The notes: generated by a model not told the origin, from the sequence alone. 64,000 bases of DNA from an uncultured Desulfobacter sp. (GCF_963677125.1 NZ_OY781882.1:318501-382500); one strand, 5' to 3'; numbered from the stretch's first letter, positions 18,601 to 28,255 are shown. Numbers and translations: made by a program.

Positions 18601-19532
18601 TGGATACAGCCTTTAACGGCCGTGTAGCCTGCAGAAAAGTGGAAGCAAATCTTTACGACTTGATTCTAATGGACATGCAAATGCCGGTCATGGACGGTTT
18701 GGAAGCCTCCCGGAAAATCAGAGAATTTCCGAACGGGGTCCGGGTTCCCATTGTGGCACTCACAGCCAATGCATTCGAAGAAGACCGAAAACGCTGTATG
18801 GAGGCCGGAATGAACGGCTTTGTTGCAAAACCTTTTGAACCGGAGCAATTGCATGCCGTGCTGGCCAGATGGATACCCGGTCGTGATGGAATTGAGGATT
18901 ATATTTATAGGGATAACGTGCCTGAAAAATCAAGCGCGGTTAACAAAGATGACGCTTTCAGTCATATTGATCAAAAAATCGGTCTAAAATATGTTAAAAA
19001 TATAGAAATTTATCACAAAATGTTGAATCGATTTTTAACTCAACAGGCAGACTTATCAACTCATATTGAGAATTCTCTCCAAAAAAAGGATATGGCGTCG
19101 GTGCGGCGTCTGGCTCATTCACTTAAAGGCTCGGCAGGAATGCTTGGGATGCATGAGTTGTATGAGATTGCAGCATCCTATGAAAACCTTGTGCGCAATG
19201 GTGCCCAAGACCTGGAACTTAATACCTCTCTGGAGGCGTTAAACAAGGAATTAAGCGCAGTTTGTGAGGAGATTGAACATATGAACAAGCCGCCTGCCAT
19301 TGAGCCTGATGCCGTTGATTCGAGCCATCTTAAATCAATGCTGGGGCAATTTGTTGAATTCTTAAACCAAAACGATATGAGGGCGTATAAAACCTGGGAG
19401 AACGTATATCCAGCCTTGGTGACTACTATTAACCGCGAGGATGTGGCGGCCTTAAAGCATCAGATTGAGAATTTTGATTTTCCAGAGGCGTTGGTTACAT
19501 TGAATGACCTCATGTCGCGATATTCATTGTAA
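15627..19532 (+). CDS. Hybrid sensor histidine kinase, five PAS domains, REC and HPt
   Basis: 1301 residues. Two short N-terminal membrane helices (1-40), then five PAS/PAC units (about 60-170, 185-305, 310-430, 435-560, 565-685), a coiled coil, a HisKA domain with phospho-His 726 (SHEIRTPMNAIIGF), HATPase (about 830-955; DTGIGIS, GGTGLGLAIS), a receiver with D1016 (LILMDMQMPVMDG) and an HPt domain with H1164 (AHSLKGSAG). This is a complete His-Asp-His relay in one protein. The PAS array suggests cytoplasmic redox or small-ligand sensing. The downstream HD-GYP partner gene lies 65 bp upstream, so this relay probably controls c-di-GMP. There is a 13-bp gap to the next gene. Confidence 0.93.
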   Translation: MLKYILPLICLLIVLLLDAGVACVVGVAVICFALFQNLYKQKNIQVMEIDPAQKIADQRFESLSNNIPGGFVFQFTIFTDGTREFSYISQGVQKLFNCSPEQIIKEPSLILSCMDKNSKIRFRHVMSHNAEKLSAVTEEFKFDLDNDQCLWMQFNAHPVRESDGRIVWDGVGIDITGHKKAEFNLRQSEERFRKIFSESSSPVFLMENLRFIDANQAALELLGYDSSVQLRGTAPEDISPKYQPDGKLTKEKAKEVHEVASKRGSHRFEWEHVKKDGTHFFVEVTLTPIRFEARVLFHVSWSDISERKQMESRLKEFEAIVNSSDDAIISKTIYGTVLSWNKGAEKIFGYKADEIIGRPIKRLFPYDLWIKEQKILEKIKQGINIEHFETRRLRKDGAVIDVSVTISPIYDKDGEVWAASKIARDITEKKQIGFLLEEQRRQFKTLLETIPDLVWLKDNDGVFLFCNQRFEAMFGAKAEQIVGKTDYDFFDQEMADAFRQGDRAAMQAGKATMNEAWVTFLSDGHMELLETIKTPLMNQKNEIIGVLGIAHDITARTRNEEHLRKFSLAVEQSANAVVITDRNSNIEYVNQRFTEMTGYSRDDVIGKTPRIINSDRTPKETYEQLWDALGKGKSWSGEFINTRKNGEQYFESAVITPLRDKDGIVTHFVAIKEDITEKKQIEQELSDHRQHLEKLVKSRTVELEAAKLQAETANQAKSTFLANMSHEIRTPMNAIIGFAHLIRGHIKDEEPQEMVSKIIRSGKHLLGIINDILDLSKIEEEALILEETTFLTSAIIDNVCNMIQDPIFQKGLQLTVNNDPELDTLPVIGDPLRLRQILVNYLGNAVKFTERGRITLNAVVSQKRAHDVKLRFEVQDTGIGISDEQKNTVFDSFVQADSQTTRKHGGTGLGLAISRQLARMMGGDAGVESELGKGSTFWFTAVFKLGDAEDLKTDVGEALAKLRENARVLLVEDNEINQEVAKTILEELGLSVDTAFNGRVACRKVEANLYDLILMDMQMPVMDGLEASRKIREFPNGVRVPIVALTANAFEEDRKRCMEAGMNGFVAKPFEPEQLHAVLARWIPGRDGIEDYIYRDNVPEKSSAVNKDDAFSHIDQKIGLKYVKNIEIYHKMLNRFLTQQADLSTHIENSLQKKDMASVRRLAHSLKGSAGMLGMHELYEIAASYENLVRNGAQDLELNTSLEALNKELSAVCEEIEHMNKPPAIEPDAVDSSHLKSMLGQFVEFLNQNDMRAYKTWENVYPALVTTINREDVAALKHQIENFDFPEALVTLNDLMSRYSL

Positions 19533-19545
19533 ATTAGGTGGAATT

Positions 19546-20370
19546 ATGAATGTGTTTCAAAAGAACGTAATGGCTTTTTTCTTTCGGGGGGGTGTCCGGT
19601 GCAACATAAAGATATTGGGGCTCTTTGGGGGCTTTTTATTGTTCTTTGTGGTGTCTGCGTCTGCCTTGAATGCTGAAAGCTATCTGTTTGTGGGCAGTAA
19701 TTTTCCGATTCTGTCGGAAAGGTTGCCGGATAAAACCCTTGGCGGCATCAGCATTGATATTGTTCGCATTATCTGCAAGCGCCTTGGTCATACTCCAATC
19801 TTTGAACTGTACCCCTGGGTCCGTGCCCAGGCATTGGTCAAGGCCGGCCAGGCGGATGTCCTCCTTGTTCCTTATAAAACCAAGGAAAGGGAAAAATGGA
19901 TGGATTTTTCCCAGGTCCCTTTTTTTGAGGATAAATCGTTCTTTTTTGTTAGACCCGGCAATCATCTTACCTGGGATGGGAACCTTGCCTCCATCGCCAA
20001 TCTGCACATCGGCAAAGTCCGGGAGTGGAGTGTGGGAGAGGCTTTTGAAAAACAGATGTCCAAACTGACCATCGATTATGCGCCTAACATTGATCTTTGT
20101 TTTTTAAAGCTGATTTCCGGGCGGGTTGATCTCGTCCCCACCCAGAAGAGGGAGGCTTACAAAGCGTTTCAGCGCCTTGGCCTTCATAAAGATGAGTATC
20201 CGGTGGCCATTTTTCCACCGCTTGCAATTCACTATAATTATTATGGGTTTTCCAAGAAAAAACGAACGGAACTCAAAGCATTCAAAGCAGCCTTTGACCA
20301 AGAACTCAAACAAATGAAAGACGCCGGTGAGATAGCACAGCTCTTGGATAAGTACACCCCAGCCAATTGA
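19546..20370 (+). CDS. Periplasmic solute-binding protein, family 3 type
   Basis: 274 residues with an N-terminal hydrophobic signal segment (about 20-45, VVSASALNAES). The mature part has the SBP_bac_3 pattern: GGISIDIVRIICKRLGHTP, PWVRAQALVKAGQADVLLVP, KVREWSVGEAFEKQ and a C-terminal EIAQLLDKYT. Such proteins bind amino acids or similar small ligands. There is no ABC permease or ATPase nearby; it sits between two hybrid kinases (13 bp after one, 24 bp before the other), so it more likely serves as a ligand-presenting sensor partner. The ATG at 19546 with AGGTGG upstream is preferred over an earlier overlapping start. Confidence 0.82.
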   Translation: MNVFQKNVMAFFFRGGVRCNIKILGLFGGFLLFFVVSASALNAESYLFVGSNFPILSERLPDKTLGGISIDIVRIICKRLGHTPIFELYPWVRAQALVKAGQADVLLVPYKTKEREKWMDFSQVPFFEDKSFFFVRPGNHLTWDGNLASIANLHIGKVREWSVGEAFEKQMSKLTIDYAPNIDLCFLKLISGRVDLVPTQKREAYKAFQRLGLHKDEYPVAIFPPLAIHYNYYGFSKKKRTELKAFKAAFDQELKQMKDAGEIAQLLDKYTPAN

Positions 20371-20394
20371 AGAATAGATAAAGGGCAAGAAGGT

Positions 20395-22623
20395 ATGATA
20401 GATCAATCCAAAAAGACCGCCGTTTCAAAGGACAGGCCGAAACAACGGTCCCTTGCCGGTACCCTGACACTGCTTTTAACGTTTACGGTGACTGTCGTTG
20501 CACTGACCATTGCAGGCATTTTGTATGTCGCCGTTTCAAAGAGTGAATACCGGCAATTGGAAGAGAAAGCAGATGATTTTGTTTCATCAATAGATGATGT
20601 GCTTGAAATTCCTCTATGGAATATGGATCGTGAAAATATACAAAAAATTGCCCAGGCATATGCCGATAATGAGTTGTTTGAGTATCTTGAAATTCGTGAT
20701 AATTTAAATACCTCATTTTTTAATTATGCCAGGAATCGAGATGCACCGGTTATTCGTAAATCCGGAGACATTTATCATGCAGGCCGGCTTGTGGGGTATA
20801 TCGATGTGGCCTTTACCACCCAAGGATTGGTCCACCGCAATCATAAAATACTTTTTTCCGGCCTTGGTATACTCGTCATCATTATTGTTTCGTTGACTCT
20901 GGTAACAGGCCTGTTTTTTAAAGCTGTTTTAACAAATCTTTTTCGGCGCCTTAACGCCATATCCGATGCGTATGCGCTGGGCAAAGACATTATGCCCGAA
21001 CACGAAATTCCATATCGTGAATTTCAATTCCTGCTCAGTATCCTTGGGGATATGCGCGATACGCTGAATATGCAGATGATGGAAATTAAAAATGCAGAAA
21101 AAAAATATCGAACTATTTTTGAAAACGCGGTGGAGGGTATATTTCAGTCCACCCCTGACGGCCATTTTATTGATGTCAACCCTGCAATGGCACAAATGCT
21201 TGGCTATAAATCGCCTCAGGACTTGACCCAGTCCATCTCAAATATTGGAGAACAGCTTTATGTGACCCCTGAACGCAGAGAAGAATTTATCAAGCAAATA
21301 AGAACACAAAAAGAGGTGATAAATTTTCACACTGAGTTTCGCACTGCAGACGGCCAGACGGTCTGGCTGGCATTCTACTCCCGGCCTGTTCATGATGATA
21401 ACGGCGAACTTGAGTACATCGAAGGGATGGCCCTGAATATTTCCGAGCAAAAAAAAGCCGAGGAGGAACGAAAAAAATTAGAAGCGCAACTGATACATTC
21501 CCAGAAACTTGAGTCCGTAGGACGGCTTGCCGGGGGCGTTGCCCATGATTTTAACAATATGCTCAGTATCATTTCAGGCTATTCGGACATGATGCTGCAA
21601 ACTGTAACGCCAAAGGACCCTAATTATGAAAGGCTGATTGCCATCAGTTCTGCTGCCAACCGGTCAGCCGGCTTAACCGGACAGCTTCTTGCCTTTGCCA
21701 GTAAGCAGACGGTTTCACCCAAGATCTTGGATTTAAATAAAAAGGTCCATGATTTGATGAATATGCTCAAACGCCTGCTCAGGGAGGATATTGATTTAAC
21801 GTTTTTGCCGGGTGAAGATATCGGAAAGGTCAATATAGATCCGACTCAACTGGATCAAATATTGGTGGACTTATGTATTAACAGTAGGGATGCCATTGAT
21901 GGTATTGGTCAAATTATCATCAAAACCGGGCGGATTGTTATGGATGAAACATATTGCCGGCAACATTCGGATGCTGTTGTGGGGGACTATGTCACGCTTT
22001 CGGTCTCCGACACCGGCTGCGGCATGGAACCGGCCATATTGGACACTATTTTCGAGCCTTTTTTTACAACCAAAGAGGATTCTGAGGGAACCGGCCTGGG
22101 TCTATCCACGGTATATGGTATCGTCAAGCAGAACAGGGGCAGCATCCGTGTGGATAGTGAGCCGGGCAAAGGAACGGTTTTTACGGTTTATTTGCCTGAG
22201 TGGCGAGACGAAGTCCCTTCAGTCGTAAATGATACGGATACAAACGTGTCATTTAAAGGGAATGAAACCATTCTGCTTGTGGAGGATGAGAAAGCGCTGC
22301 TTAAACTAAGCCGTGCGACACTGGAACAAATGGGGTATACGGTATTGGCTGCAGATTCTCCCAATAAAGCCATACGCATTGCAGCCGAGTACCCGGGGGA
22401 AATTCAGCTGCTCATGACGGATGTCATCATGCCCGAAATGAACGGCCTCGAACTTGCGAACAAGCTGATTCGTGATCATCCGGGCATTAGGTGCCTTTAT
22501 GTATCAGGGTATACGACAGACGTTTTCTCTTCCCACGGTATCTTGCACGAGGGGGTTCATTTCCTTCAAAAGCCCTTTAAGAAAAAAGATCTGGAACAGA
22601 TGCTTCGAACAATTCTATCCTGA
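20395..22623 (+). CDS. Hybrid sensor histidine kinase with PAS and receiver
   Basis: 742 residues. Helix at 23-47, a periplasmic domain of about 100 residues (48-150), second helix (about 150-180), PAS/PAC (236-355), HisKA with H384 (AGGVAHDFNNMLSIISGY), HATPase (about 490-605; DTGCGMEP, GTGLGLSTVYGIV) and a C-terminal receiver with D676 (MTDVIMPEMNG). The kinase core is the AHDFNN type, which often acts with stand-alone regulators. It follows the solute-binding protein by 24 bp; the periplasmic domain could contact that protein. No DNA-binding output is encoded next to it. Confidence 0.92.
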   Translation: MIDQSKKTAVSKDRPKQRSLAGTLTLLLTFTVTVVALTIAGILYVAVSKSEYRQLEEKADDFVSSIDDVLEIPLWNMDRENIQKIAQAYADNELFEYLEIRDNLNTSFFNYARNRDAPVIRKSGDIYHAGRLVGYIDVAFTTQGLVHRNHKILFSGLGILVIIIVSLTLVTGLFFKAVLTNLFRRLNAISDAYALGKDIMPEHEIPYREFQFLLSILGDMRDTLNMQMMEIKNAEKKYRTIFENAVEGIFQSTPDGHFIDVNPAMAQMLGYKSPQDLTQSISNIGEQLYVTPERREEFIKQIRTQKEVINFHTEFRTADGQTVWLAFYSRPVHDDNGELEYIEGMALNISEQKKAEEERKKLEAQLIHSQKLESVGRLAGGVAHDFNNMLSIISGYSDMMLQTVTPKDPNYERLIAISSAANRSAGLTGQLLAFASKQTVSPKILDLNKKVHDLMNMLKRLLREDIDLTFLPGEDIGKVNIDPTQLDQILVDLCINSRDAIDGIGQIIIKTGRIVMDETYCRQHSDAVVGDYVTLSVSDTGCGMEPAILDTIFEPFFTTKEDSEGTGLGLSTVYGIVKQNRGSIRVDSEPGKGTVFTVYLPEWRDEVPSVVNDTDTNVSFKGNETILLVEDEKALLKLSRATLEQMGYTVLAADSPNKAIRIAAEYPGEIQLLMTDVIMPEMNGLELANKLIRDHPGIRCLYVSGYTTDVFSSHGILHEGVHFLQKPFKKKDLEQMLRTILS

Positions 22624-22655
22624 TTGATAAATACATCAATTTGGGGGCGGGTTAT

Positions 22656-24872
22656 TTATAGGGGGCCGGCAGGAAAACGTACGGTAATTGTTGTGCCGGA
22701 GGTATCGCTTGAGTCCATCTCTATCTGCCCGCCATGGATCTGGGTAAAAAGTTTGGCGGAATAGGTGCCGAGCCCGGTTCCCCCGGATTTACCGAAGGTG
22801 GCATATTTATCAAAAAAGGTGGAAAAAATTTCATCCGGCACCTTTCCACAGTTATGGATTTCGATTTGAATATTTTGCGGCGTCCGGTATAAGCAAATTG
22901 AGACCGTTGCATTTTCGGGGCTGGCTTCTATGGCGTTTTTTAATAAATTTTGAAATAAGGTGAAGCAAAGGATCTCTTCGCCCTGTGCCACAAAAGCATC
23001 GGGTGGGGTTTCGGTATTTTCTTTGGTGTCAAAACGGATACTCACATCCAGTTGTGACGAAAAACCTTCAAGTTCAGAGATAACCCTTTGAAGTAAAATT
23101 TTAAAATCCAGATCAAATGGCGAGAACTGATACTGTCCCATCTCCATCTTGATAATATTCAATGACATATTTATCATTTCAATCATTCTGAATCCGGCAA
23201 GCTTGATATTGTCCAGGTGCTTTTCCTGGGTTGGGGTCAATCCTTTTTCCCTGCGGATCAGTGCAGGAATATTGATAATTCCGGTCAATGGTCCTTTAAG
23301 ATCATGCCGGGTGATGTGGTCTACCTCTTCTTTTAATTTTTCAAGTTTTTTACGTTCATCCACATCAATGATAAAACTGTCAACCCATTTGACATCCGGG
23401 TTGATCCGATCCTCTCTTATGCAGGCATTGACACTGACCCAGATGTCGCCATCTCCCTTTTTCCTGGTTCTGAATTCAAAATTTTCCACCACCCGGTTTC
23501 GTTTCAGGGTTTCTTTAAAATTTGCGTATTCTTGGGGATATGCAAACAGATTTTTTCCATTAAAGCCGATGGCCTCCAAGAGCGCTTTCCGGGAATCATA
23601 TCCAAGGAGTTGTGCACATGCCGGGTTCATGGACACGGTATCGCCTTTTGTCGTCTGACTGGAAATGCACACCGGTGCCGCCTGGTATATATACTGGTAT
23701 TTTTTTTCCGCCTCGACCCTGGAGCTGATCTCCTTTTGAAGCAAACGGTTGCTCTCTTCAAGATCCTGGGTTCTTTGCCGAATAATTGCTTCAAGTTTTT
23801 GAATGCCCAATTTCCAGGAGACGATAAGAAGGCCTTCCACCAGAGAAAAAACAATAAGACCATACAGCACGTTTATTAACAGGCCTTTTTTAAGGCCATG
23901 GAGCTCCGAAGAAATTTCATGCCAAGCCACAACATGTCCGACGGGTTTTCCGTTTGGAAGACAGGATTGGCGATAATCCTTAAAAGGAAAAGAACTGATC
24001 GCAAGAGGGGGATCCCTTTTGGGCAGGATTTGTGGATGATTATTGAAAATAACATCCGCTATTTCAGGTAGTTCTAAAATTGGCCGGTCTTGTTCTTTTG
24101 CCTCCTCAATCACAAGCCTGTCGGCAATGCGGTCTTTTTCCAGTCGTGATTTTAAGTATTCCGGCCAGACATATTTTTCCAGATGTTGCCGATTGAGCAA
24201 CACCGCAATGTGATATCCTGTGGCAGAGCTTAGATGGTTAGCAATAGATGCCATTGAGGTCCCGGCTTCCAGAGCACCTACATGAATTTTTTTCCCTGTC
24301 CGGGGATCTGTCGCAAATACCGGCACCACGCCACGGATGCCTGAATAGACCCGTCCGGTTTCAAAACCTTTGGTGGGTGTCTGTGTTGCATTGCAGTCTA
24401 CAACCGTAAAGCGGACTTGGTCCATACGATCCCCGAATTTGTGCGGGGCGTGGGTCCTGAGAAAAGAAAGCGATCCGGGGCCTATATGGAAATGCAGTTG
24501 TCTGACATCGTAACTTTCCTGCATCTTTTCCCATCCAGGCTTAACATGATCAAAAAGTTCTGCCCGCATACGGGCAGCATCTTTGCCGCCAGGCCCTCCC
24601 CCTTCCTTTTCCACAGCCAGCTTTCCTTTGAGAAAACTTGCAGGGACATGAACGTCATTGGCAACATATGTAGCAATTTGCTGCATATTGGTGGCACTGG
24701 AGATCAGAGAGATCTGAAATCCGGAACGTAATGCATCATTGCGTCTTTCAATTTCCTGGGCCAGCATTTGCCAGGCAGACAGGTAATTGATAAATATGAA
24801 AAAAGAGTCCGTGAGGACGATAACTGCAGTAACAATCCAGAACGCCTGCCACGGACGAGAGATAGTTGCCAT
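22656..24872 (-). CDS. Sensor histidine kinase with dCache_3-type sensor
   Basis: 738 residues. Helix at about 10-30, a periplasmic double-Cache domain (35-330) of the dCache_3 type (LHFHIGPGSLSFLRTHAP, KFGDRMDQVRFTVVDCN, GRVYSGIRGVVPVF), second helix at about 332-355, coiled coil, PAS (about 390-510), HisKA (TRHDLKGPLTGIINIP) and HATPase (to 735; GGTGLGTYSAKLF). There is no receiver. Its dCache relatives sense small molecules outside the cytoplasm. It is convergent with the preceding hybrid kinase (32-bp gap) and downstream of the GGDEF-EAL gene on the minus strand. Confidence 0.9.
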   Translation of the reverse strand: MATISRPWQAFWIVTAVIVLTDSFFIFINYLSAWQMLAQEIERRNDALRSGFQISLISSATNMQQIATYVANDVHVPASFLKGKLAVEKEGGGPGGKDAARMRAELFDHVKPGWEKMQESYDVRQLHFHIGPGSLSFLRTHAPHKFGDRMDQVRFTVVDCNATQTPTKGFETGRVYSGIRGVVPVFATDPRTGKKIHVGALEAGTSMASIANHLSSATGYHIAVLLNRQHLEKYVWPEYLKSRLEKDRIADRLVIEEAKEQDRPILELPEIADVIFNNHPQILPKRDPPLAISSFPFKDYRQSCLPNGKPVGHVVAWHEISSELHGLKKGLLINVLYGLIVFSLVEGLLIVSWKLGIQKLEAIIRQRTQDLEESNRLLQKEISSRVEAEKKYQYIYQAAPVCISSQTTKGDTVSMNPACAQLLGYDSRKALLEAIGFNGKNLFAYPQEYANFKETLKRNRVVENFEFRTRKKGDGDIWVSVNACIREDRINPDVKWVDSFIIDVDERKKLEKLKEEVDHITRHDLKGPLTGIINIPALIRREKGLTPTQEKHLDNIKLAGFRMIEMINMSLNIIKMEMGQYQFSPFDLDFKILLQRVISELEGFSSQLDVSIRFDTKENTETPPDAFVAQGEEILCFTLFQNLLKNAIEASPENATVSICLYRTPQNIQIEIHNCGKVPDEIFSTFFDKYATFGKSGGTGLGTYSAKLFTQIHGGQIEMDSSDTSGTTITVRFPAGPL

Positions 24873-24970
24873 AATTACGATACTCTTGTGATGATAGAAT
24901 TTATTGATGTGATTTTATATCTTTAAAGAGAAAATTTCAATTGCTACGATGTTAAATTTTTGCATAGGTT

Positions 24971-27217
24971 CTAAGCGTTTTGGTTCAACAACTGCAAGAG
25001 TTGTTGTTCGGGCATGGGGCGGCCAAACAAGAACCCCTGAACAATGTCACACCCCAATTTTTCTAAAAGTTTCGTCTGTTCTTCTTCTTCAACCCCTTCG
25101 GCAACGACCTGCAGGCCTAAGTTATGCGCCATGTCAATGATCGTTTTAACCATTACGGCATCGTTGGGGCTAACAAGGATTTGTCTGATAAAAGAGATAT
25201 CTATCTTTACATAGTCAATGGGCAGCCTTTGAAGATAGGCCAAAGACGAGTAGCCGGTTCCAAAATCATCAAGGGCAATGGTGAATCCTATTTGTTTTAA
25301 TTGTTTAAGGTTCTCAATAGCTTTTTCAGGGTTTGACATAATAATGGTTTCAGTGATTTCAAGCTCAATACTTTCTGCAGAGATTTTATTTTGTTCAAGA
25401 ATCATTGCCACCTTCTCAACCAAATCGCTTTGATTCAGTTGGAGTGCAGATACATTCACTGCAATATGCTCCTTTGTCCGGCCTGCCCGCTGAATCGTCC
25501 GGCAAGATTTGCACGCCGCGTCAAGGACCCATTCTCCAATGGGGACAATCATACCATTTTTTTCGGCGATTGGGATAAACTCAGAAGGCGGAATAAATTC
25601 CCCTGATTCCATTTCCCACCGTATCAAAGCTTCAGCACCCACAATTTTTTTCCCCTGGAGCCTGACTTTGGGCTGAAAATAGAGCAGGAATTGTTTGTTG
25701 GTTATCGCTTTTCTCAGGTTATTTCCCATCTCAAACAGTTTCGTGGAGGCCTGGTTCATGGACTCTGAATAAAAAGAAAACCCGCCGGCCCCCTTTTTTT
25801 TTGCATCATACAGTGCTGTTTCGGTATTTTTTAATAAAACATCTGGATTTCTCCCGTCCTCAGGGAACACGGCTGCACCGATACTTGCGGAAATAAATAC
25901 CTCCTTTTTTTCAAAATAAACCGGATGGTTGAATTCGTCTAATAATCTCTGACAAGCCTGGCCAATTTCAAAAATATCGTTTGTATTTTGCAAAAGAATA
26001 ATAAATTCATCTCCGCCCATGCGGGCTATGGGCGTCTCTTTGGAGACCAGGCGGGCAAGCAGGTCACTGGATCTTAAACAGCTTTTTAATCGGTCTGCGA
26101 TGTGCTGCAGAAATTGATCTCCTGCCTTATGGCCTAAACTTTCGTTAATCTGGTTGAAATAATCAAGGTCTATGAGTACCATGGCAAATTTTTTTCCATA
26201 CCGCCCTGCGTATTCGACCTCTGATTTGAGTGCCTTTAAAAAAAACTGCCGGTTGGGCAGCCGTGTCAAGGTGTCATGGTAAGCTAAAAACCAGGCCTTT
26301 TCCTCTGCCTTTTTTCTGTCAATGCCCAATGCAATTTTATCTGAGATTGAGGCAATGGCATTCAGCTCAGCCGTTTCAAGCCGTTGTCTCGAAAACATTG
26401 TCACAACCCCAACGGTTCGATTGCCCACAATCAGGGGGTGGCCGGCAAATGCCGTTATTTTTTCTTTTTTTAGCCACGTTTGATTGTCGATATCGAGGGT
26501 TTCAATAATTGAATTGGAAAGAACGGCTTGCTTATCTTTGACAATTTTTTCAGCGATTAAATGTCCTGGGCAAATAATGCAGCACTCACCGTCAAGACGG
26601 GTAAACATCCCGTTATATGCGATGACTTCAAGTTGATTGTTTTCGTCATTTAGAATCCAGATTCGGGCAAATGCAGTATCAAGATAATGGACAATTGCAT
26701 CGCAGCATTTGCCGGCCATTTCATTCACATCCGTTCCTTTGACCAGAATTGATCCTATTTCTGCAGCCATCATGGCATGCCGGGTCCTCTCCTGTATCTT
26801 TTTTTCAAGAAAAAGGTTCTGGTCAAGGATTTGGTCATGGTACTCTTTTATTTTCAGGCCGTTAGTGATTCTTGTGACCAATTCAGCCTTTTCAATGGGT
26901 TTATTGAGCAAGTCTGCCGCGCCCATGCTCAGGGCTTTGAGTTTCAATTTTGAGTCAAGCATTCCGGTGAGCATTATCACTGGAATGGATTTTGTCTTTT
27001 CACCGGCTTTAAGCGTTTTCAGCATCTCAAACCCATCTTTTTCAGGCATCAGAATATCACAGATCACCAGGTCTATTTTTTTGTTTCCAAGAAAGTTAAT
27101 CCCTTCATCAACACTCTGGGCGATATGGAATTCCCAGTTGGTGGTATATTGGCGTAATATTCGTTTTAAACTTGCCAGAATTTTTGGATCATCATCAACG
27201 AAAAGGATATTCTTCAT
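24971..27217 (-). CDS. REC-GAF-GGDEF-EAL cyclic di-GMP protein
   Basis: 748 residues. Receiver at 1-120 (D54 in VICDILMPEK), GAF (about 155-290), GGDEF with intact RMGGDEF near residue 400, and EAL (about 495-745) with EALIRW, ELEITETI, DDFGTGYSSL, KIDISFI and EGVE all present. Both diguanylate cyclase and phosphodiesterase activities are therefore possible; which dominates would be set by phosphorylation and GAF ligand. The start at MKNILFVDDD fits the receiver; 14 extra codons upstream give an odd N-terminus. The ribosome-binding site is weak. It is divergent from the HDOD gene. Confidence 0.92.
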   Translation of the reverse strand: MKNILFVDDDPKILASLKRILRQYTTNWEFHIAQSVDEGINFLGNKKIDLVICDILMPEKDGFEMLKTLKAGEKTKSIPVIMLTGMLDSKLKLKALSMGAADLLNKPIEKAELVTRITNGLKIKEYHDQILDQNLFLEKKIQERTRHAMMAAEIGSILVKGTDVNEMAGKCCDAIVHYLDTAFARIWILNDENNQLEVIAYNGMFTRLDGECCIICPGHLIAEKIVKDKQAVLSNSIIETLDIDNQTWLKKEKITAFAGHPLIVGNRTVGVVTMFSRQRLETAELNAIASISDKIALGIDRKKAEEKAWFLAYHDTLTRLPNRQFFLKALKSEVEYAGRYGKKFAMVLIDLDYFNQINESLGHKAGDQFLQHIADRLKSCLRSSDLLARLVSKETPIARMGGDEFIILLQNTNDIFEIGQACQRLLDEFNHPVYFEKKEVFISASIGAAVFPEDGRNPDVLLKNTETALYDAKKKGAGGFSFYSESMNQASTKLFEMGNNLRKAITNKQFLLYFQPKVRLQGKKIVGAEALIRWEMESGEFIPPSEFIPIAEKNGMIVPIGEWVLDAACKSCRTIQRAGRTKEHIAVNVSALQLNQSDLVEKVAMILEQNKISAESIELEITETIIMSNPEKAIENLKQLKQIGFTIALDDFGTGYSSLAYLQRLPIDYVKIDISFIRQILVSPNDAVMVKTIIDMAHNLGLQVVAEGVEEEEQTKLLEKLGCDIVQGFLFGRPMPEQQLLQLLNQNA

Positions 27218-27373
27218 AGAATTGGGTTTCCGTATCAAAAAGTTAGGTTGAAGGCACATCTTAAAGTGAACGATGCATACTTTACAAAATTTGAGATTAA
27301 TGTCATATTTTCCATACCGTTTGTGTAAAATTCGTTTGAATAATCAGTAATCAGTTTTCTAGAGGCGCCCCAA

Positions 27374-28255
27374 TTGAATAAGACAAAAGCAGGATTTCTA
27401 AAACGATTTGGAAAGATTCGGGATTTGCCTTCTTTGCCGGTAATTGTAACAAAAGTAAATGAAATGCTCAATGATCCAAACACAACAAATGATTCTTTAT
27501 CCCGGGCGATTGAAAAGGATCAAGCCATTGTGTTTAAAATGCTTCAGCTGGTAAATTCCGCTTTTTTCGGATTGAGAGAGAAAATTTCAAGCACCAATGA
27601 AGCTGCCATTATTTTGGGGTTCGACGCCATACGAAATATAGTCCTGTCACTTTCAACCTTCAATATTTTGGACCATCTGTTTGAGAAAAAATCAAATATG
27701 CATTTCAATGTTGACCGTTTCTGGCGGCATTCAATCAGCGTTGCGGTTCTAAGCAAATATATGGCAGAGCAGACTGGGGTTGGCGATCCGGAAAAATGCT
27801 TTGTCTGCGGATTACTCCATGATATGGGAAAATTGATGCTGGCCCATTATTTCCCCGATGATTTTATTGAGGTGATCGAACATGCCCGTGAGAATGGCCT
27901 GATGTATCTGGAGGCAGAAAAAAAAGTACTGCCGGCTTGTCACCCTGAAGTCGGATATTTTTTCATAAAAAAGTGGGACCTTCCACCGCATCTGGCCAAT
28001 ATAATCTATTCGCATCATGCCGTTCAGCCCGGCGCGGCCTTCTTTGATGAAACTATGATTGTAAATATGGCGGATGGAGTCATTAACAGTTATTATCCTG
28101 ATTTTTTGAACAACAATACATCCCCGGGAAATATTAAATATGCATATTTTGATCCCCACGCCAGAAAGCGGTTCAATGTCTGGATTGAATCGGCCGATAA
28201 ATGGTTTCCCAAAGTCGAGACTTTGATCGACGATGCATGGGCGTTTTTCCTATAA
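27374..28255 (+). CDS. HDOD domain protein
   Basis: 293 residues. HDOD domain from about 15 to 215: LPSLPVIVTKVNEML, DQAIVFKMLQLVNSAFFGL, ILGFDAIRNIVLSLS, FWRHSISVAVLSKYMA and GLLHDMGKLML. HDOD proteins are HD-like but generally not phosphodiesterases; they often work in chemotaxis, motility and c-di-GMP networks. TTG start. The stop codon TAA is already part of the family A repeat that follows. It is divergent from the GGDEF-EAL gene across 156 bp, which may be a shared regulatory region. Confidence 0.88.
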   Translation: MNKTKAGFLKRFGKIRDLPSLPVIVTKVNEMLNDPNTTNDSLSRAIEKDQAIVFKMLQLVNSAFFGLREKISSTNEAAIILGFDAIRNIVLSLSTFNILDHLFEKKSNMHFNVDRFWRHSISVAVLSKYMAEQTGVGDPEKCFVCGLLHDMGKLMLAHYFPDDFIEVIEHARENGLMYLEAEKKVLPACHPEVGYFFIKKWDLPPHLANIIYSHHAVQPGAAFFDETMIVNMADGVINSYYPDFLNNNTSPGNIKYAYFDPHARKRFNVWIESADKWFPKVETLIDDAWAFFL

